Positions 49,623-59,789 of a DNA stretch of 64,000 nucleotides are shown here, piece after piece (position 1 is the first letter of the stretch; each line of letters opens with the position of its first letter). The stretch is taken from positions 1 through 64,000 of the forward strand of contig JAJRZD010000017.1 in NCBI GenBank assembly GCA_024275415.1. The letters are read 5' to 3'. Below the pieces are notes generated by a model that was not told the origin of the DNA, ran no database searches, and saw nothing but the letters and a program-made list of their open reading frames with translations. Source of the DNA: an archaeon (GTDB lineage Archaea; Asgardarchaeota; Thorarchaeia; Thorarchaeales; Thorarchaeaceae). The translations under genes and the position numbers were made by a program.

Positions 49623-49662
49623 GGGACGGAGCTGTTATGCTCTCAGTCCCAATTCCTTTTTT
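49623..49662 (+). terminator. Stem-loop terminator after the 42-residue gene
   Basis: GGGAC...GTCCC (49623-49650) with an inner GAGC/GCTC stem around TGTTAT, followed by aattcctttttt. A typical hairpin and T-run. Confidence 0.65.
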
Positions 49663-49722
49663 GCACTATCAGAACAAGTCTGTAGCAATCTGTAATGGAT
49701 GTTTCGCCCTCTCCATGCTTCA

Positions 49723-50241
49723 TCAAAACTGTGCTAATGCTCCGCGTTTCCTAATCGAACGCTCTGTCGCCCTGAACATGACGGTGCCTACAACGATGAA
49801 TACCACATTCAGGATGAGAAGTGCAATCACTGTTTCAACTAACCTCGGGAAGGCGAATCCATCCATGAGAAACCCCCTGAACCCTTCGACGCTCCATGTC
49901 AATGGAGAAACCATTGATACGTACTGCAAGAGAGGCGGGAGCACTGCGATGGGATAGGTCATCGGAGCGACTAGAAACAGGATGCTGGAAAGGAATTCGA
50001 CTACCATCCATGCCTGCTTTGCCACTAGGACGATACAGACGATGGTGAAGACCAGTCCCTGCATGGCTATGATTGATAGTGCTATGATTCCCAGAGCAGG
50101 AAGGACTCCCCAGAGATTCAGGTTGACCCCAAAGAAGAGGACTGATACCGCAAGCTGGAGTACCACTCCGAGACCTCCGTGTTGAAGGTTGTGCAGGGTC
50201 GATCCCCAGACAAGGATTTCTCTCTTGAGGATAGTTTCCAA
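49723..50241 (-). pseudogene. ABC-2 type permease, 5'-truncated remnant
   Basis: 172 codons of an ABC-2 exporter permease. Several membrane helices remain (LGIIALSIIAMQGLVFTIVC, FLSSILFLVAPMTYPIAV), together with the conserved SPLTWSVEGFRGFLMDG near the end. The N-terminal half, including the first helices, is missing. Its first codons run directly out of the decayed ATPase remnant, as if a deletion fused the two genes. Confidence 0.7.
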
Positions 50242-50556
50242 TAGATAGAGCGCTCATTTCCCTGACAGACACCCATCGATGCCCTTGCGTAGGTCGATTC
50301 TTTAAGAACGTCATATCCATTTACTCGCGCCGTGCCCGAAGTCGGGATGACAAGAGTTGCGAAACATTTGATCAAACGTTGTCTTGCCTGCTCCGTTGGG
50401 CCCCAGAAGCCCATAGACCTGTCCCTTTGGAATGTCAAGTGATACAGATTTGAGAGCATCGACTCTTTTCTTTTCAACAGGGATTATGATTGCTCTTCTT
50501 TTGATGCTAAGGAACGTTTTGGATATGCTGTCAACCTCAACTGCATATCTTGACAT
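50230..50556 (-). pseudogene. ABC transporter ATPase, frameshifted and truncated remnant
   Basis: The first frame (50556 downward) gives the N-terminal domain with an intact Walker A ([12 protein letters not shown]). A one-base shift near 50375 then moves the coding sense to another frame, which reads [20 protein letters not shown] and GNERSIYWKLSSRE. The gene stops there, lacking the signature, Walker B and H-loop, and passes into the permease remnant. It was originally a DrrA-like exporter ATPase. Confidence 0.75.
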
Positions 50557-50867
50557 CTTTCAATAATCTCCTTATGGATGATAAAACTTGGAGTCCATAA
50601 TTGCGGACGGGTCACCATGGATAAATGAAACACGCTCATACATCCCGAGCTACTGGAACCCGGTGTGGATTATCCCTGAAACACCATCTAGTATGTTCAA
50701 CATACCGTCTTCTGCATTACGTCAAGATTGTGGTTTTAAGGATTAGCAACTGCGCCAAAAGATTTTCGAAAGAAAATGTTCCTATACGTTTTGGGATAAG
50801 GTACGTCCTCCGCAAGATGACTGCTCTATGCGATAAGGTATTAGGGGGTATTCAACTGGATGTCTTT
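50557..50867. other. Intergenic region before the EamA gene
   Basis: These 311 bp contain no convincing gene. The downstream frame is open back to 50625, but the translation is Arg/His/Cys-rich and unlike the transporter. No clear promoter was picked out. Confidence 0.35.
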
Positions 50868-51779
50868 ATGCAACTAACCCCTGATGTCATTTTTGGAAGC
50901 ATTGCCATCCTGGTCGGCTCAGCACTCTATGCATTCTCTGTCGTTGCATATAGGTCTCAAAGCAAAGAAATCCGTCCAATAGCCATTGCTTCTATCAAGA
51001 TCTGGGTTGCATTGGGCTTCATGGTAGTGTTGTGGTTTCTGCCGCTCGGTATCAATGTCTTCGCAGTTCCACCTGATCAGGTCATCTATCTTTCAGTGTC
51101 TGTGCTACTTGGGGCCGTCATCGGTGATACCTTTTATCTTGCTAGTCAGGAGCGAATTGGGGTTTCGTATGCCTTCCCAATTGCCATGTCGTTCCCGATA
51201 CTCACGTATTTCCTCACAGTCATCTTCCTTGCTGAGCCACTCGTCCTAAGCAGACTGATTGGCGTCTTTGTCGCTGTTACAGGAATCATCATACTCGCCC
51301 GAGAACAGGAAAATCTGATGGACGACCATAACCCTGGCCCGATACACAAGATTGACCTGATAGGCGTAGCGATGGCATTACTCACAGCAATCTTCTATGC
51401 CACCGGAACCACAATTCTACAAGTCGGTGTTGAGAATGTCGATCCGCTGACAGCCAACTTCATAAGAATCATCGTTGGTTCTATCGCATTTGTTCCGATG
51501 TTTGCTATAGCCCACGCCAAAGGGATGCCACTCCCAGATAGGAAGACTACCAAACTGATTGCCATTGCTGGCTTCTTTGGGATGGCAGTGGGATCCATAC
51601 TCTACGTGACCGGGGTGAAGTATGCAGGTGCCTCTATAGCGTCCGTCTTGGCGTCTACCGCTCCACTATGGGCTGTTCCCGTTTCCATATTCTATCTCAA
51701 AGAACGGCTTACTCCTCTTGCACTGGTTGGAGTCATCGCCACCATTTTGGGAGCAGTTCTTGTCGTGATAGGGATTTAG
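50868..51779 (+). CDS. EamA/DMT-family transporter
   Basis: A 303-residue membrane protein with ten predicted helices arranged as two EamA repeats. The end of the first repeat (ERIGVSYAFPIAMSFPILTY) and the second (KYAGASIASVLASTAPLWAV, followed by LKERLTPLALVGVIATILGA) match the family's APL/ER-type signature. It is probably a metabolite exporter; the substrate is unknown. The start at 50868 puts the first helix at residue 5. Confidence 0.8.
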   Translation: MQLTPDVIFGSIAILVGSALYAFSVVAYRSQSKEIRPIAIASIKIWVALGFMVVLWFLPLGINVFAVPPDQVIYLSVSVLLGAVIGDTFYLASQERIGVSYAFPIAMSFPILTYFLTVIFLAEPLVLSRLIGVFVAVTGIIILAREQENLMDDHNPGPIHKIDLIGVAMALLTAIFYATGTTILQVGVENVDPLTANFIRIIVGSIAFVPMFAIAHAKGMPLPDRKTTKLIAIAGFFGMAVGSILYVTGVKYAGASIASVLASTAPLWAVPVSIFYLKERLTPLALVGVIATILGAVLVVIGI

Positions 51780-51939
51780 TTGTGTTCTTGTATCGTGACA
51801 GACATGAATCTCAGAGTCCCCGTTGTAATAGAGCTGGTATGCCCATACCTGTTTGAATTATCAAGACGCTCTTATTCCGCATCTGGCAATATCTCTATTT
51901 CTTTTCTAGGAATTTGAATGGCAAAGGTTATTTTGCCTC

Positions 51940-54900
51940 ATGTCTATCGACAGAAGAAATATTCTCCCTATTTGGAAAAGGAGGATGTATGATTTGCGAA
52001 ATAAGCACGCTATATCACTCATGCTATTGATGTTGTTCTTTGGATCGTTCTTTTTGGGTTCTCAGACCAATCCTGTACCTTTGAACGAAAATGCTGTATC
52101 TGAATCTAGCAATCTCACTAAAACGGGATTCACGACGGCAGCGACTCAGGCGGCTGAAGATAGCCTTAATGTTGCAAATAAGAACTGGGATTTCGAGATT
52201 GCTGACCCCAATGGAGGTCCAGCAAATTGGAGCTATTCCTCCACTGGGTATATCCGTTCCAATGATACCTATCAAGACCTAACTCACTTGGGTTCATATT
52301 CTGGTCGAATTAAAGCTCAGGGCACACACACTTTGTCTGTTTCGCCCTCCATACGACAGTTTTTTAGCGGCAGTGACCGCGCCTACATCTTGGAACAACC
52401 TGTGTTGGAGTTCTACTGGAATGCCCTGACCAACCCCGACCTTTCCGTGGGCGGAAGCATATATGTGCAAGTATCGTTTACCAATGGAAGCACATATACA
52501 CTATACTACTATCTCTCTGTCGGAACAACATACTATTCAAATACTACTGGGAGAACAAGCTTCATCCTGAATGAATCTCTTGCTCAATGGAACTTTTTCC
52601 AACGGAATCTTTTGAATGATTTCAATGATAGACCCGGATGGTCGGCAGCTGGTAACCTATACCTATCTAACATTTACTTTTATTTGATATCACCTCAAGA
52701 AAGTACCGCCCCAGCGGAGTTAGTATTTGATGATGTGGCAATAGTCAATAGCACCGCTTATGACTACTTGCAGAACCGAAACGGCAATTTTGAGATGGGC
52801 AATGGCGCTTACTGGTCTGATAGTGGCAATTATGATCCTAGTACCGTTTTGCTTACCGATGAACACACCCACGGTAGTAAGGCCCTTAATCTCACTACCG
52901 GGTCTAGGATAACCAATTCGCAATCGGAATCTCGATTGACTTTCAATCTTGGATATCCAGTGGGACCAATTCCGAATTCACCGACTATGCTTTTGCTGGA
53001 TTTTGATTGGATGTACGATGACACGTATAACGGAGGGGATCAGGGCGCGTATGTGGACATTTATTTCACTAATGATACATATTGGTCGTATGTCCGATTT
53101 TATCTAGGGCAAAATATGAATAACAGCATTCCCTCCAATTACACAGGATCAGGATACTCGTACTATCGCCTATACGCAGATGGTTTTGGCAGTAGAGGTG
53201 AGTGGAATCACTTCTTCCTTGACCTATTCGACATTGCTACAGCTTTCAATCTCCGTGATATTGGAGTATATTCCATTGATCTAGTTACTTACAGTCAAGG
53301 ATTTTCGAATGCGTCTACGCAGCTGTTGGCAGACTCGTATAGGATAATAACCTACGGGGTGAATTTTCATGACTTTGAGAGCGAGTCTGACGGAAGGTTA
53401 CCTGGGTATCCTATCCCCGGATGGTCCACATGGACTGGAATCGCATCGTACTTCAACCGTACCCCTGATTCCCACAGCGGTAATTGGGCTGTCAATATCA
53501 CTCCAGCACCGGGAGTCGCAGGAGCGATATATCAGGACTCCAGATTTCAGGTGGACAGTAGCTCGCTTCTTAGTTTCTGGTGGAGATTGGACGAATTCAT
53601 ATCATCCTATTCCACCTTATCATACCTTCGACTAGACCTTAATCCTTACAGTATCTATTATGTTGTGGCCATTGACAGTGATTACACTGTATCAAATAGT
53701 ACGAGTATAGGCTGGTACCTTCTCCCTGAGCTGAACACTACCGGAACTTGGGTCAACACAGTACGTAATATCTCAAGTGACTTCCAAGCACTGTTTGGCT
53801 CTGCTGCTACGGAGATGAACCGAATTATCCTGTATACGTACGCAGAACCTACTGGAAATATTTCTGTTCTGTTTGATGATATTAATATCTTCGATGTCAT
53901 TCCACCAACTGGGATCCCCAGCGTAGGTGGGACTCCAGTGTATCATGCTCCAACGACCATCGTTGTGAATGCTGATGACAATCGGGCCGGCGTCAAGGAG
54001 GTCATTGTGAGTTATAATACTGGTGCGGGCTGGCAAAATGTCACAGCATCCTATGCGTTCACTTACTATGAGGCTTCAATTCCGGTGCTACCTTGGAATA
54101 CAACAGTTGAGTATTATGCCATCATAACTGACTATGCTGGTAATACCATCGTAAGTGACAATGGTGGAAGCTACTACTCTTTTACTGTAGGTGACGATAT
54201 ATTGCCTGACGTAGACCTTATTGCCCCGTCAAATGCTACTACCGCATTTGATATGATTCAAATCAATGCGTCCGCAAGTGACTTGGGTAGTGGCATAGAA
54301 CGGGTCGAGTTCTTTGTGGACTCACTCTCTATTGCCAATGTCACCTCTGCACCATACTCTATCAACTGGGACTCGAGGATGGTATCAAACGGCACTCATA
54401 CTCTCAAAGTGATGGCATATGACAATCAAGGACTGGTTGGTGAAGACTCAATAACGATTGATGTACAGAACGATGTTAGCGCACCAGCAACCTATGCTCT
54501 TATGTTCAATCCCAGCCAGCCGCTCTATGACATGCCTACCGTAGTCACGTTGACTGCCTTGGATGTTTCAGGAGTCAAGAATGTCACCTTGTTCTATGCA
54601 GTCGAGGATGCAACACCCTCGTTTGCTCTCTCACAGGACTGGGTTTCAGTTCCGATGACCGCTGAGGGTCCTGTGTACTCTGCGACAATCCCCGCTCAGG
54701 AATATGGGAAGACCATTCTCTATTATGTGGTTGCCTACGATATCTATGACCAAGCGACATTCATCGGAACCGAGTTGGATCCATTATCTGTCGATGTGGG
54801 TGATGCAAGCAACCCATCGCTTACCATTGGAGGTCCCGCGTCAGGATCGACTGTGAAGGGTACTGTCAATTTCTCAATTCTTGCTTCAGACTTGGGAAGC

Positions 54901-55248
54901 GGTGTCTATCAGGTTCGCTACTATGTCGATAATAGTCTAGTAGCATCGCTAAATGAGGCATCCGGCAGCATCCAGTGGGACACTACCCAACACGAGAACG
55001 GGGTCTATCAAGTCAGATTCGAGGTTGAGGACAACGCTGGCAATATCCATACTGTTGACATGGAATACACTGTTACCAACCCTGATGCATTTGGTACGAT
55101 TGGGGATTCGTTAAGTAATATCATGTCATCCTATGGGTTCTTCGTTGGTGCAGGGACGATGCTCGGAGTGTTCATTGTAGGGAAGATTATCATGAACCGG
55201 CGGGCCGCAGCATCGGGAGCCAAAGCCACGAGGAAGAAAAAGAAATAA
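51940..55248 (+). CDS. Large C-terminally anchored surface protein with Ig-like domains
   Basis: An 1102-residue chromosomal protein. A signal segment (AISLMLLMLFFGSFFLG) precedes several jelly-roll modules that begin with the pattern N-(W/G)-FE (NKNWDFEIADPNGG, NRNGNFEMGNGAYW). From about residue 670 on there are three to four Ig-like modules (VVNADDNRAGVKEVIVSYN, INASASDLGSGIERVEFFVD, FSILASDLGSGVYQVRYYVD). A membrane helix (FFVGAGTMLGVFIVGKIIM) and a KKKK tail anchor it. A cell-surface adhesin or S-layer-associated protein. A terminator follows. It resembles the element's spike protein in general plan only. Confidence 0.75.
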   Translation: MSIDRRNILPIWKRRMYDLRNKHAISLMLLMLFFGSFFLGSQTNPVPLNENAVSESSNLTKTGFTTAATQAAEDSLNVANKNWDFEIADPNGGPANWSYSSTGYIRSNDTYQDLTHLGSYSGRIKAQGTHTLSVSPSIRQFFSGSDRAYILEQPVLEFYWNALTNPDLSVGGSIYVQVSFTNGSTYTLYYYLSVGTTYYSNTTGRTSFILNESLAQWNFFQRNLLNDFNDRPGWSAAGNLYLSNIYFYLISPQESTAPAELVFDDVAIVNSTAYDYLQNRNGNFEMGNGAYWSDSGNYDPSTVLLTDEHTHGSKALNLTTGSRITNSQSESRLTFNLGYPVGPIPNSPTMLLLDFDWMYDDTYNGGDQGAYVDIYFTNDTYWSYVRFYLGQNMNNSIPSNYTGSGYSYYRLYADGFGSRGEWNHFFLDLFDIATAFNLRDIGVYSIDLVTYSQGFSNASTQLLADSYRIITYGVNFHDFESESDGRLPGYPIPGWSTWTGIASYFNRTPDSHSGNWAVNITPAPGVAGAIYQDSRFQVDSSSLLSFWWRLDEFISSYSTLSYLRLDLNPYSIYYVVAIDSDYTVSNSTSIGWYLLPELNTTGTWVNTVRNISSDFQALFGSAATEMNRIILYTYAEPTGNISVLFDDINIFDVIPPTGIPSVGGTPVYHAPTTIVVNADDNRAGVKEVIVSYNTGAGWQNVTASYAFTYYEASIPVLPWNTTVEYYAIITDYAGNTIVSDNGGSYYSFTVGDDILPDVDLIAPSNATTAFDMIQINASASDLGSGIERVEFFVDSLSIANVTSAPYSINWDSRMVSNGTHTLKVMAYDNQGLVGEDSITIDVQNDVSAPATYALMFNPSQPLYDMPTVVTLTALDVSGVKNVTLFYAVEDATPSFALSQDWVSVPMTAEGPVYSATIPAQEYGKTILYYVVAYDIYDQATFIGTELDPLSVDVGDASNPSLTIGGPASGSTVKGTVNFSILASDLGSGVYQVRYYVDNSLVASLNEASGSIQWDTTQHENGVYQVRFEVEDNAGNIHTVDMEYTVTNPDAFGTIGDSLSNIMSSYGFFVGAGTMLGVFIVGKIIMNRRAAASGAKATRKKKK

Positions 55249-55255
55249 CCCTTTC

Positions 55256-55290
55256 GGGAGGGCTCTCCCTCCCCCTTTCTCTTTTTTTCC
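55256..55290 (+). terminator. Stem-loop terminator after the surface-protein gene
   Basis: GGGAGGG-CTCT-CCCTCCC (55256-55273) followed by a cctttctctttttttcc tract, immediately after the stop codon at 55248. Confidence 0.7.
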
Positions 55291-55329
55291 GAAACTCTTT
55301 TCCGAAACGATGTTTGTTATCATCAGACT

Positions 55330-56184
55330 ATGACGAATGAGAACAAGTATGTAGGAGATGGCAAGTCACTTGTAAGCAAGGTGTCAGTATCAGGCGACCT
55401 GAAGGAATCTATCAGGCATGCCGTCAACCTAATTGGTGGATTCGAGAAGTCAATCCAGGAAGGAGATGTCGTCACCATTAAGCCAAACCTGAATACCGCA
55501 GACATCTATCCTGGTTCAAGTGCACCTGATTTCATCAAGGCATTGGGCGAACTCCTTTTGGAACACGGAGCATCCCGACTTCGTATCGTTGATAGTTCGA
55601 CGCTTCGAGTGTCGGCTCGTGATGTCGCTGACAGAATTGGTCTTATGGATGCCCTTGATTCGTTGGATGCAGAACTTGTTTTTCTTGAGGAACACGACTG
55701 GGTGAAGGTCACGTTTCCCAAAGGCAAGTATATGAAAGCGGGTTCGATTGGACGACCTGTTGTGAATCCTGGCAAGCTGGTACTAGCTCCGTGCCTCAAG
55801 ACCCACAGACTAGCCCGTTTCACAGGGGCGATGAAGCTATTTGTCGGCTGGGTCAAAAAGACCGACAGGCTGAAGATGCACATCCGTCACCTTGAGCAGA
55901 AGATTGTGGATTTGGCATCCTATTTCAAGCCATCACTGATTGTGATGGACGCTCGTGAATGCTTTGTTAGCGGCGGGCCGATGAAAGGACAGGTCGAGTG
56001 TACAGAAGTGATTCTAGCCAGCGGCGATATGGTTGCGATTGATGTGATTGGTGTACAGATGTTACAACAGTTTCAGGCCAAGAACCGTCTCGATATGGAT
56101 GTCTGGGAACTCCCCCAGATACGGCATGCAGTCGAATTGGGACTGGGTGCAAGGTCGGATGATGACATCAAGGTGATCATGTAG
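55330..56184 (+). CDS. DUF362 domain protein
   Basis: A 284-residue soluble protein of the DUF362 type, identified by VVTIKPNLNTADIYPGS, IVDSSTL, LVLAPCLKTHRLARFTGAMK, the DLASYFKPSLIVMDA stretch and SGDMVAIDVIGVQML. No ferredoxin-type cluster region follows, unlike longer family members. The function of the family is unresolved. It is monocistronic, convergent with the kinase gene to its right with a 3-bp gap. Confidence 0.8.
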   Translation: MTNENKYVGDGKSLVSKVSVSGDLKESIRHAVNLIGGFEKSIQEGDVVTIKPNLNTADIYPGSSAPDFIKALGELLLEHGASRLRIVDSSTLRVSARDVADRIGLMDALDSLDAELVFLEEHDWVKVTFPKGKYMKAGSIGRPVVNPGKLVLAPCLKTHRLARFTGAMKLFVGWVKKTDRLKMHIRHLEQKIVDLASYFKPSLIVMDARECFVSGGPMKGQVECTEVILASGDMVAIDVIGVQMLQQFQAKNRLDMDVWELPQIRHAVELGLGARSDDDIKVIM

Positions 56185-56187
56185 GAA

Positions 56188-57390
56188 TCAAAGACCATTC
56201 GCATTCTTTGGGAACCACAACTCGAATCGGGCTCCCTGTTCTGGTTTGCCCTCCACCCTGTCGGACACGGATATCATACCACCATATTTTTCGATGATTT
56301 GGTTCGACTGGTGCAGTCCCACGCCACCATATCGTCGGGTCATGTCAAAGAGTTCCTTCTTCCGTTTATCTCCAATTCCAGGCCCGTTATCTGCAACTGA
56401 AACGACGAAAGCATCGTTTCTTTCTTCAAGAACTATCCAGACATGCCTCTCAGGATTCCTGTTGTGCTCGATTGCATTGCTGATGACGTTCGTGAGAAGC
56501 AATTCCAAGAAACCGTCTGCCATGATTTCTGCATCATCGACAGTTAACTCATTGTGGAATTGGACATTCAATGAATAGACCGAAAGGGCGTTCACACAGT
56601 TCTGAAGTGCATTCAAGAGCGAACGCCTTGTTAGTGGCAAGGTCATAAGGTATTCCGTGGCTCGTACCTCTTCGATAAGCCTTGAACATCTTTGGACGGC
56701 ATCTTCAATGATGCCAAAGAACGAAGACCTCACATGCTCATCAGTTGCAGTCCTCAATAGTGTGGCACTGTTCATGATCACTTGTAGCTGTTGGCGAATG
56801 TCATGCCCCATCAGGTCTAGATACAGATTCGCTCGATCCTTCTCAGTACGTATCGCCCTCTCTGCTTTCCAACGCTCAGTGGTGTCTATCCAAACGGTTT
56901 GTATGGCGTCCTCTCCCTGGAACTCGATTTTCTGTGCGTATGACTCCAACCATCTTATGGAACCATCAGGTAGCACGACCCTACATTCGAATGCTGAAGG
57001 CATTGGCTTGCCTGCTACCTTGGCTTGAGCTCTTCTCCTTAATACTTCTCTATCTTCAGTATGAAATATGTCCCATACCTGTTCTGGTTCCAGCCCCATG
57101 AGGTCATCGACAGGTCTTCCGACCATCTCGGCAAAGGCGGAATTCACATAGACAAAACCATGATCCGATATTATAGTCAGTCCCTGCAAACTCTGCTCTG
57201 CCAATGTTCGATATTTCTGCTCTGACTTTCTCAATGCCTCCTCAGATTCTACTCGATCTGTCACATCTTCCTGAGTACAGAGAATGCCGATGACATCGCC
57301 GTTCTCATCGAATAGAGGAACCTTAGTTGTTCGCAACCATGCATCTTTCCCGTCTGCACGGAGTTGATGTTCGATCACATCATAAAGCAC
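56188..57390 (-). CDS. PAS histidine kinase, 3' part of a frame interrupted by TAA
   Basis: 400 codons from the first ATG after the TAA. They encode the end of one PAS domain, a complete PAS domain (EQKYRTLAEQSLQGLTIISD) with PAC segment, the H-box (LMGHDIRQQLQVIMNSATLL) and the HATPase domain (NAIEHN, VADNGPGIGD, YGGVGLHQSNQI). The frame is the same as in the gene upstream, and the codons between (IVGKTDFDLAWRKEEAEKI) complete the broken PAS domain. No response regulator is adjacent. Confidence 0.75.
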   Translation of the reverse strand: MLYDVIEHQLRADGKDAWLRTTKVPLFDENGDVIGILCTQEDVTDRVESEEALRKSEQKYRTLAEQSLQGLTIISDHGFVYVNSAFAEMVGRPVDDLMGLEPEQVWDIFHTEDREVLRRRAQAKVAGKPMPSAFECRVVLPDGSIRWLESYAQKIEFQGEDAIQTVWIDTTERWKAERAIRTEKDRANLYLDLMGHDIRQQLQVIMNSATLLRTATDEHVRSSFFGIIEDAVQRCSRLIEEVRATEYLMTLPLTRRSLLNALQNCVNALSVYSLNVQFHNELTVDDAEIMADGFLELLLTNVISNAIEHNRNPERHVWIVLEERNDAFVVSVADNGPGIGDKRKKELFDMTRRYGGVGLHQSNQIIEKYGGMISVSDRVEGKPEQGARFELWFPKNANGL

Positions 57391-57483
57391 AGTCCCCGTT
57401 TCAATGACCTTGCGGTCACTTTCTCTAATCTTCTCAGCTTCTTCTTTTCTCCATGCGAGGTCAAAGTCAGTCTTTCCGACAAT

Positions 57484-59154
57484 TTAGTTGACATTTTGGA
57501 CGCCTGCTGCCTTAGCGTAGTTCTCGTTGCACCCAAGATAGACCAGCGATGTGTCTTTCCAGAAAATGAATTGCGGAATATTATCCATCACGAGCTGGAG
57601 CATCTTTTGTGAGGCTTTTAGCTTCATCTCTGCACTCTTTCGTTCGGTGATGTCAATCACATGGATCTGTGTTGCCGGCTTACCTCCGAATACTATCATG
57701 CCTGCAAAGGCCTCGACCCACCTTACTGTTCCGTCCTTCCTCACGAAACGATACTCGTAAGGACATGGGGTTGGCTTCCCTTCTCTACGCAATGCTGCAA
57801 GCTCCAAGAGATAGGGCTTATCATCAGGGTAGATAAGATTCCAGCCTTCTTCGGATGACATCGCAAGAATCTCTTCCTGTGTATAGCCAACAATCTCAGC
57901 GAAAGCCGGGTTGACATACGCATACTTTCGGTCTTGGATGACCGTGAGACCTTGGAGGGATTCCTCTGCGAGAGTCCTATAGTTTGCCTCCGACTGCCTT
58001 CGCGCCTCTTCCGCTTGTTTAACATCACTGACATCATCAAATGCGACGAGGACGCCTTCCACCTCATCATTTGCTCCGATGATAGGTGCCACTCGATATT
58101 GCAGGTAGACTTGTCTGTTATCACTTGAAGTATAATTAATCTCTCCCTCACGAATCTCCCTTTTCATTATCGCATCTTTGAATACCTGAGGGATGTCCAA
58201 TTTGACAAGTGCAGGAAAAGAGAGGATATTTCGTCCCGTGACAATCTTCTCATACGATGAACCAATGATTTGTTGGGCATACCTGTTTATACCCGTGATA
58301 TCCCCTTCAGTATTCAACGTTATCAACCCGAAGGGGGTCTCATTGAATAGCATCCTGTATCTCATCTCGGAAGATTTGAGTGCTTCCAGCATTTTCTTGT
58401 GCCCTGTCACATCAACAATCACACCAAGTGCCCCTGTGAGGTTACCCTTCGAATCAAAAATTCCTCGTGGTGTCGTGAGTGTGTGAATTATGTTGCCCGC
58501 TTTGGATTTCCATGTGACCTCATAGGTTCGAGAGAAGTCCTTTTGTGGTTCTTTTATCCACGAATCGACCTCAGCAACCTCGTCCTCGTGCATGAATTGC
58601 AGGACTGGGGCTCCAATTAGCTCTTCATCCGAATACCCAAGAATCCTTTTGATGCTGTGATTGGCATATGTTATCTTATACCCGGGATCAACGATGAGCA
58701 GCCCCTCGTCCATCGCCTCGAGAACGGAACGATAAAGATGCTTGCTCCGCTCCAGCGCTTGGATAACTTTTCTTAGCTTCGAGATATCTGTAACGACTGC
58801 ATATGAGCCTCTATGGTTTCCCTCGTCATCTACAAGTGGTGCTCCCGACACAATTGTCTGGATTTTACTACCATCGCTTGCTATCCACTCGACCTCGTAT
58901 TGGGATGAATGCCCCTGCTCCCTTTTCTTGATGTTCTCCAACAGGATAGCACGGTTCTTCTCATCCATGAAGTCAGTGATTGGTCGTCCGATGAGATCAT
59001 CGAGGGTGTACTTCAATAGCTCTGCAAACCTTTTGTTCACATAGACGAATTCCTTTTGGATATTCACGACACCAAAGGCATCATTCATGGAGTCCACTAG
59101 GGCATGGTATCGTAAGATATCATCAGTGTCACCCTTCATGGCAGATTCATCCAA
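57484..59154 (-). CDS. PAS multi-sensor protein, 5' part of a frame interrupted by TAA
   Basis: 556 codons carrying four PAS domains with PAC segments (e.g. [20 protein letters not shown] and [19 protein letters not shown]) and the start of a fifth ([20 protein letters not shown]). The frame ends at TAA 57484-57486 within that fifth domain, so the product as written lacks a kinase domain. Changing one base (GAA to TAA) would explain the loss. Without membrane helices it would be a cytoplasmic sensor kinase. Confidence 0.75.
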   Translation of the reverse strand: MDESAMKGDTDDILRYHALVDSMNDAFGVVNIQKEFVYVNKRFAELLKYTLDDLIGRPITDFMDEKNRAILLENIKKREQGHSSQYEVEWIASDGSKIQTIVSGAPLVDDEGNHRGSYAVVTDISKLRKVIQALERSKHLYRSVLEAMDEGLLIVDPGYKITYANHSIKRILGYSDEELIGAPVLQFMHEDEVAEVDSWIKEPQKDFSRTYEVTWKSKAGNIIHTLTTPRGIFDSKGNLTGALGVIVDVTGHKKMLEALKSSEMRYRMLFNETPFGLITLNTEGDITGINRYAQQIIGSSYEKIVTGRNILSFPALVKLDIPQVFKDAIMKREIREGEINYTSSDNRQVYLQYRVAPIIGANDEVEGVLVAFDDVSDVKQAEEARRQSEANYRTLAEESLQGLTVIQDRKYAYVNPAFAEIVGYTQEEILAMSSEEGWNLIYPDDKPYLLELAALRREGKPTPCPYEYRFVRKDGTVRWVEAFAGMIVFGGKPATQIHVIDITERKSAEMKLKASQKMLQLVMDNIPQFIFWKDTSLVYLGCNENYAKAAGVQNVN

Positions 59155-59363
59155 TGTTTCACGAGCGTAAATCGATACTATAACTGTTATCTGGATAGAC
59201 CATGAAAGTAGTCACCATTTAACTATACATGTCATTGCATGCAGCCGACGAGTGCCGTTGTATTTCTAACGAAACTTGTAAGTATCCTGCGACCCCCAAT
59301 GTTTTTAGGATTTGACAATTGCATGATAGGTGCTATCATATTGGCAAAAGGGGAACTTGGAAA

Positions 59364-59789
59364 ATGGATGTTGAAGCGGACAAATACGAAGAGATACAGG
59401 TTGGAGATAGAGCTGAAGTGATTCATACTATCACAGAACAGGACATTCAGACATTTGGCGAGTTAAGTGGTGATTTTAATCCTCTACATTTTGATGATGA
59501 ATGGGCGAAGAACACGCTCTTCAAGGGACGCATTGCCCATGGTCTTTTGACTGCCGCCTTTATCAGCACTGCAATAGGGATGCACATTCCAGGGGCTGGA
59601 ACAATTTATCTTGGACAATCATTACGTTTTCATAAGCCGGTCAGAATAAACGACACAATTACCGCGGTTGTCGAGGTCATAGGGAAGGATGACAAAAAAC
59701 GCCACATCCGATTGAAGACGACCTGCACGAATCAGGAAGGGACTACAGTGCTCGATGGAGAGGCCCTTGTTACTGTGATGAAGCATTGA
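59364..59789 (+). CDS. MaoC-like (R)-specific enoyl-CoA hydratase
   Basis: A 141-residue hot-dog-fold protein. The MaoC signature is intact: DFNPLHFDDEWAKNTLFKGR followed by IAHGLLTAAF, with the catalytic Asp and His of the hydratase-2 motif. LRFHKPVRINDTITA matches the later family strand. It hydrates trans-2-enoyl-CoA, as in beta-oxidation or acyl-chain metabolism. The start at 59364 follows a GGGGA. It overlaps the end of the convergent kinase gene by 20 bp. Confidence 0.85.
   Translation: MDVEADKYEEIQVGDRAEVIHTITEQDIQTFGELSGDFNPLHFDDEWAKNTLFKGRIAHGLLTAAFISTAIGMHIPGAGTIYLGQSLRFHKPVRINDTITAVVEVIGKDDKKRHIRLKTTCTNQEGTTVLDGEALVTVMKH

Noticed and set aside
49982..50185. Plus-strand frame inside the ABC permease remnant
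   Set aside because: Antisense shadow of membrane-helix codons.
27473..59154. Genome-wide stop-codon reassignment linking the TAG- and TAA-split genes
   Set aside because: Different stop codons are involved and both serve as normal stops elsewhere in the window; independent changes are simpler.
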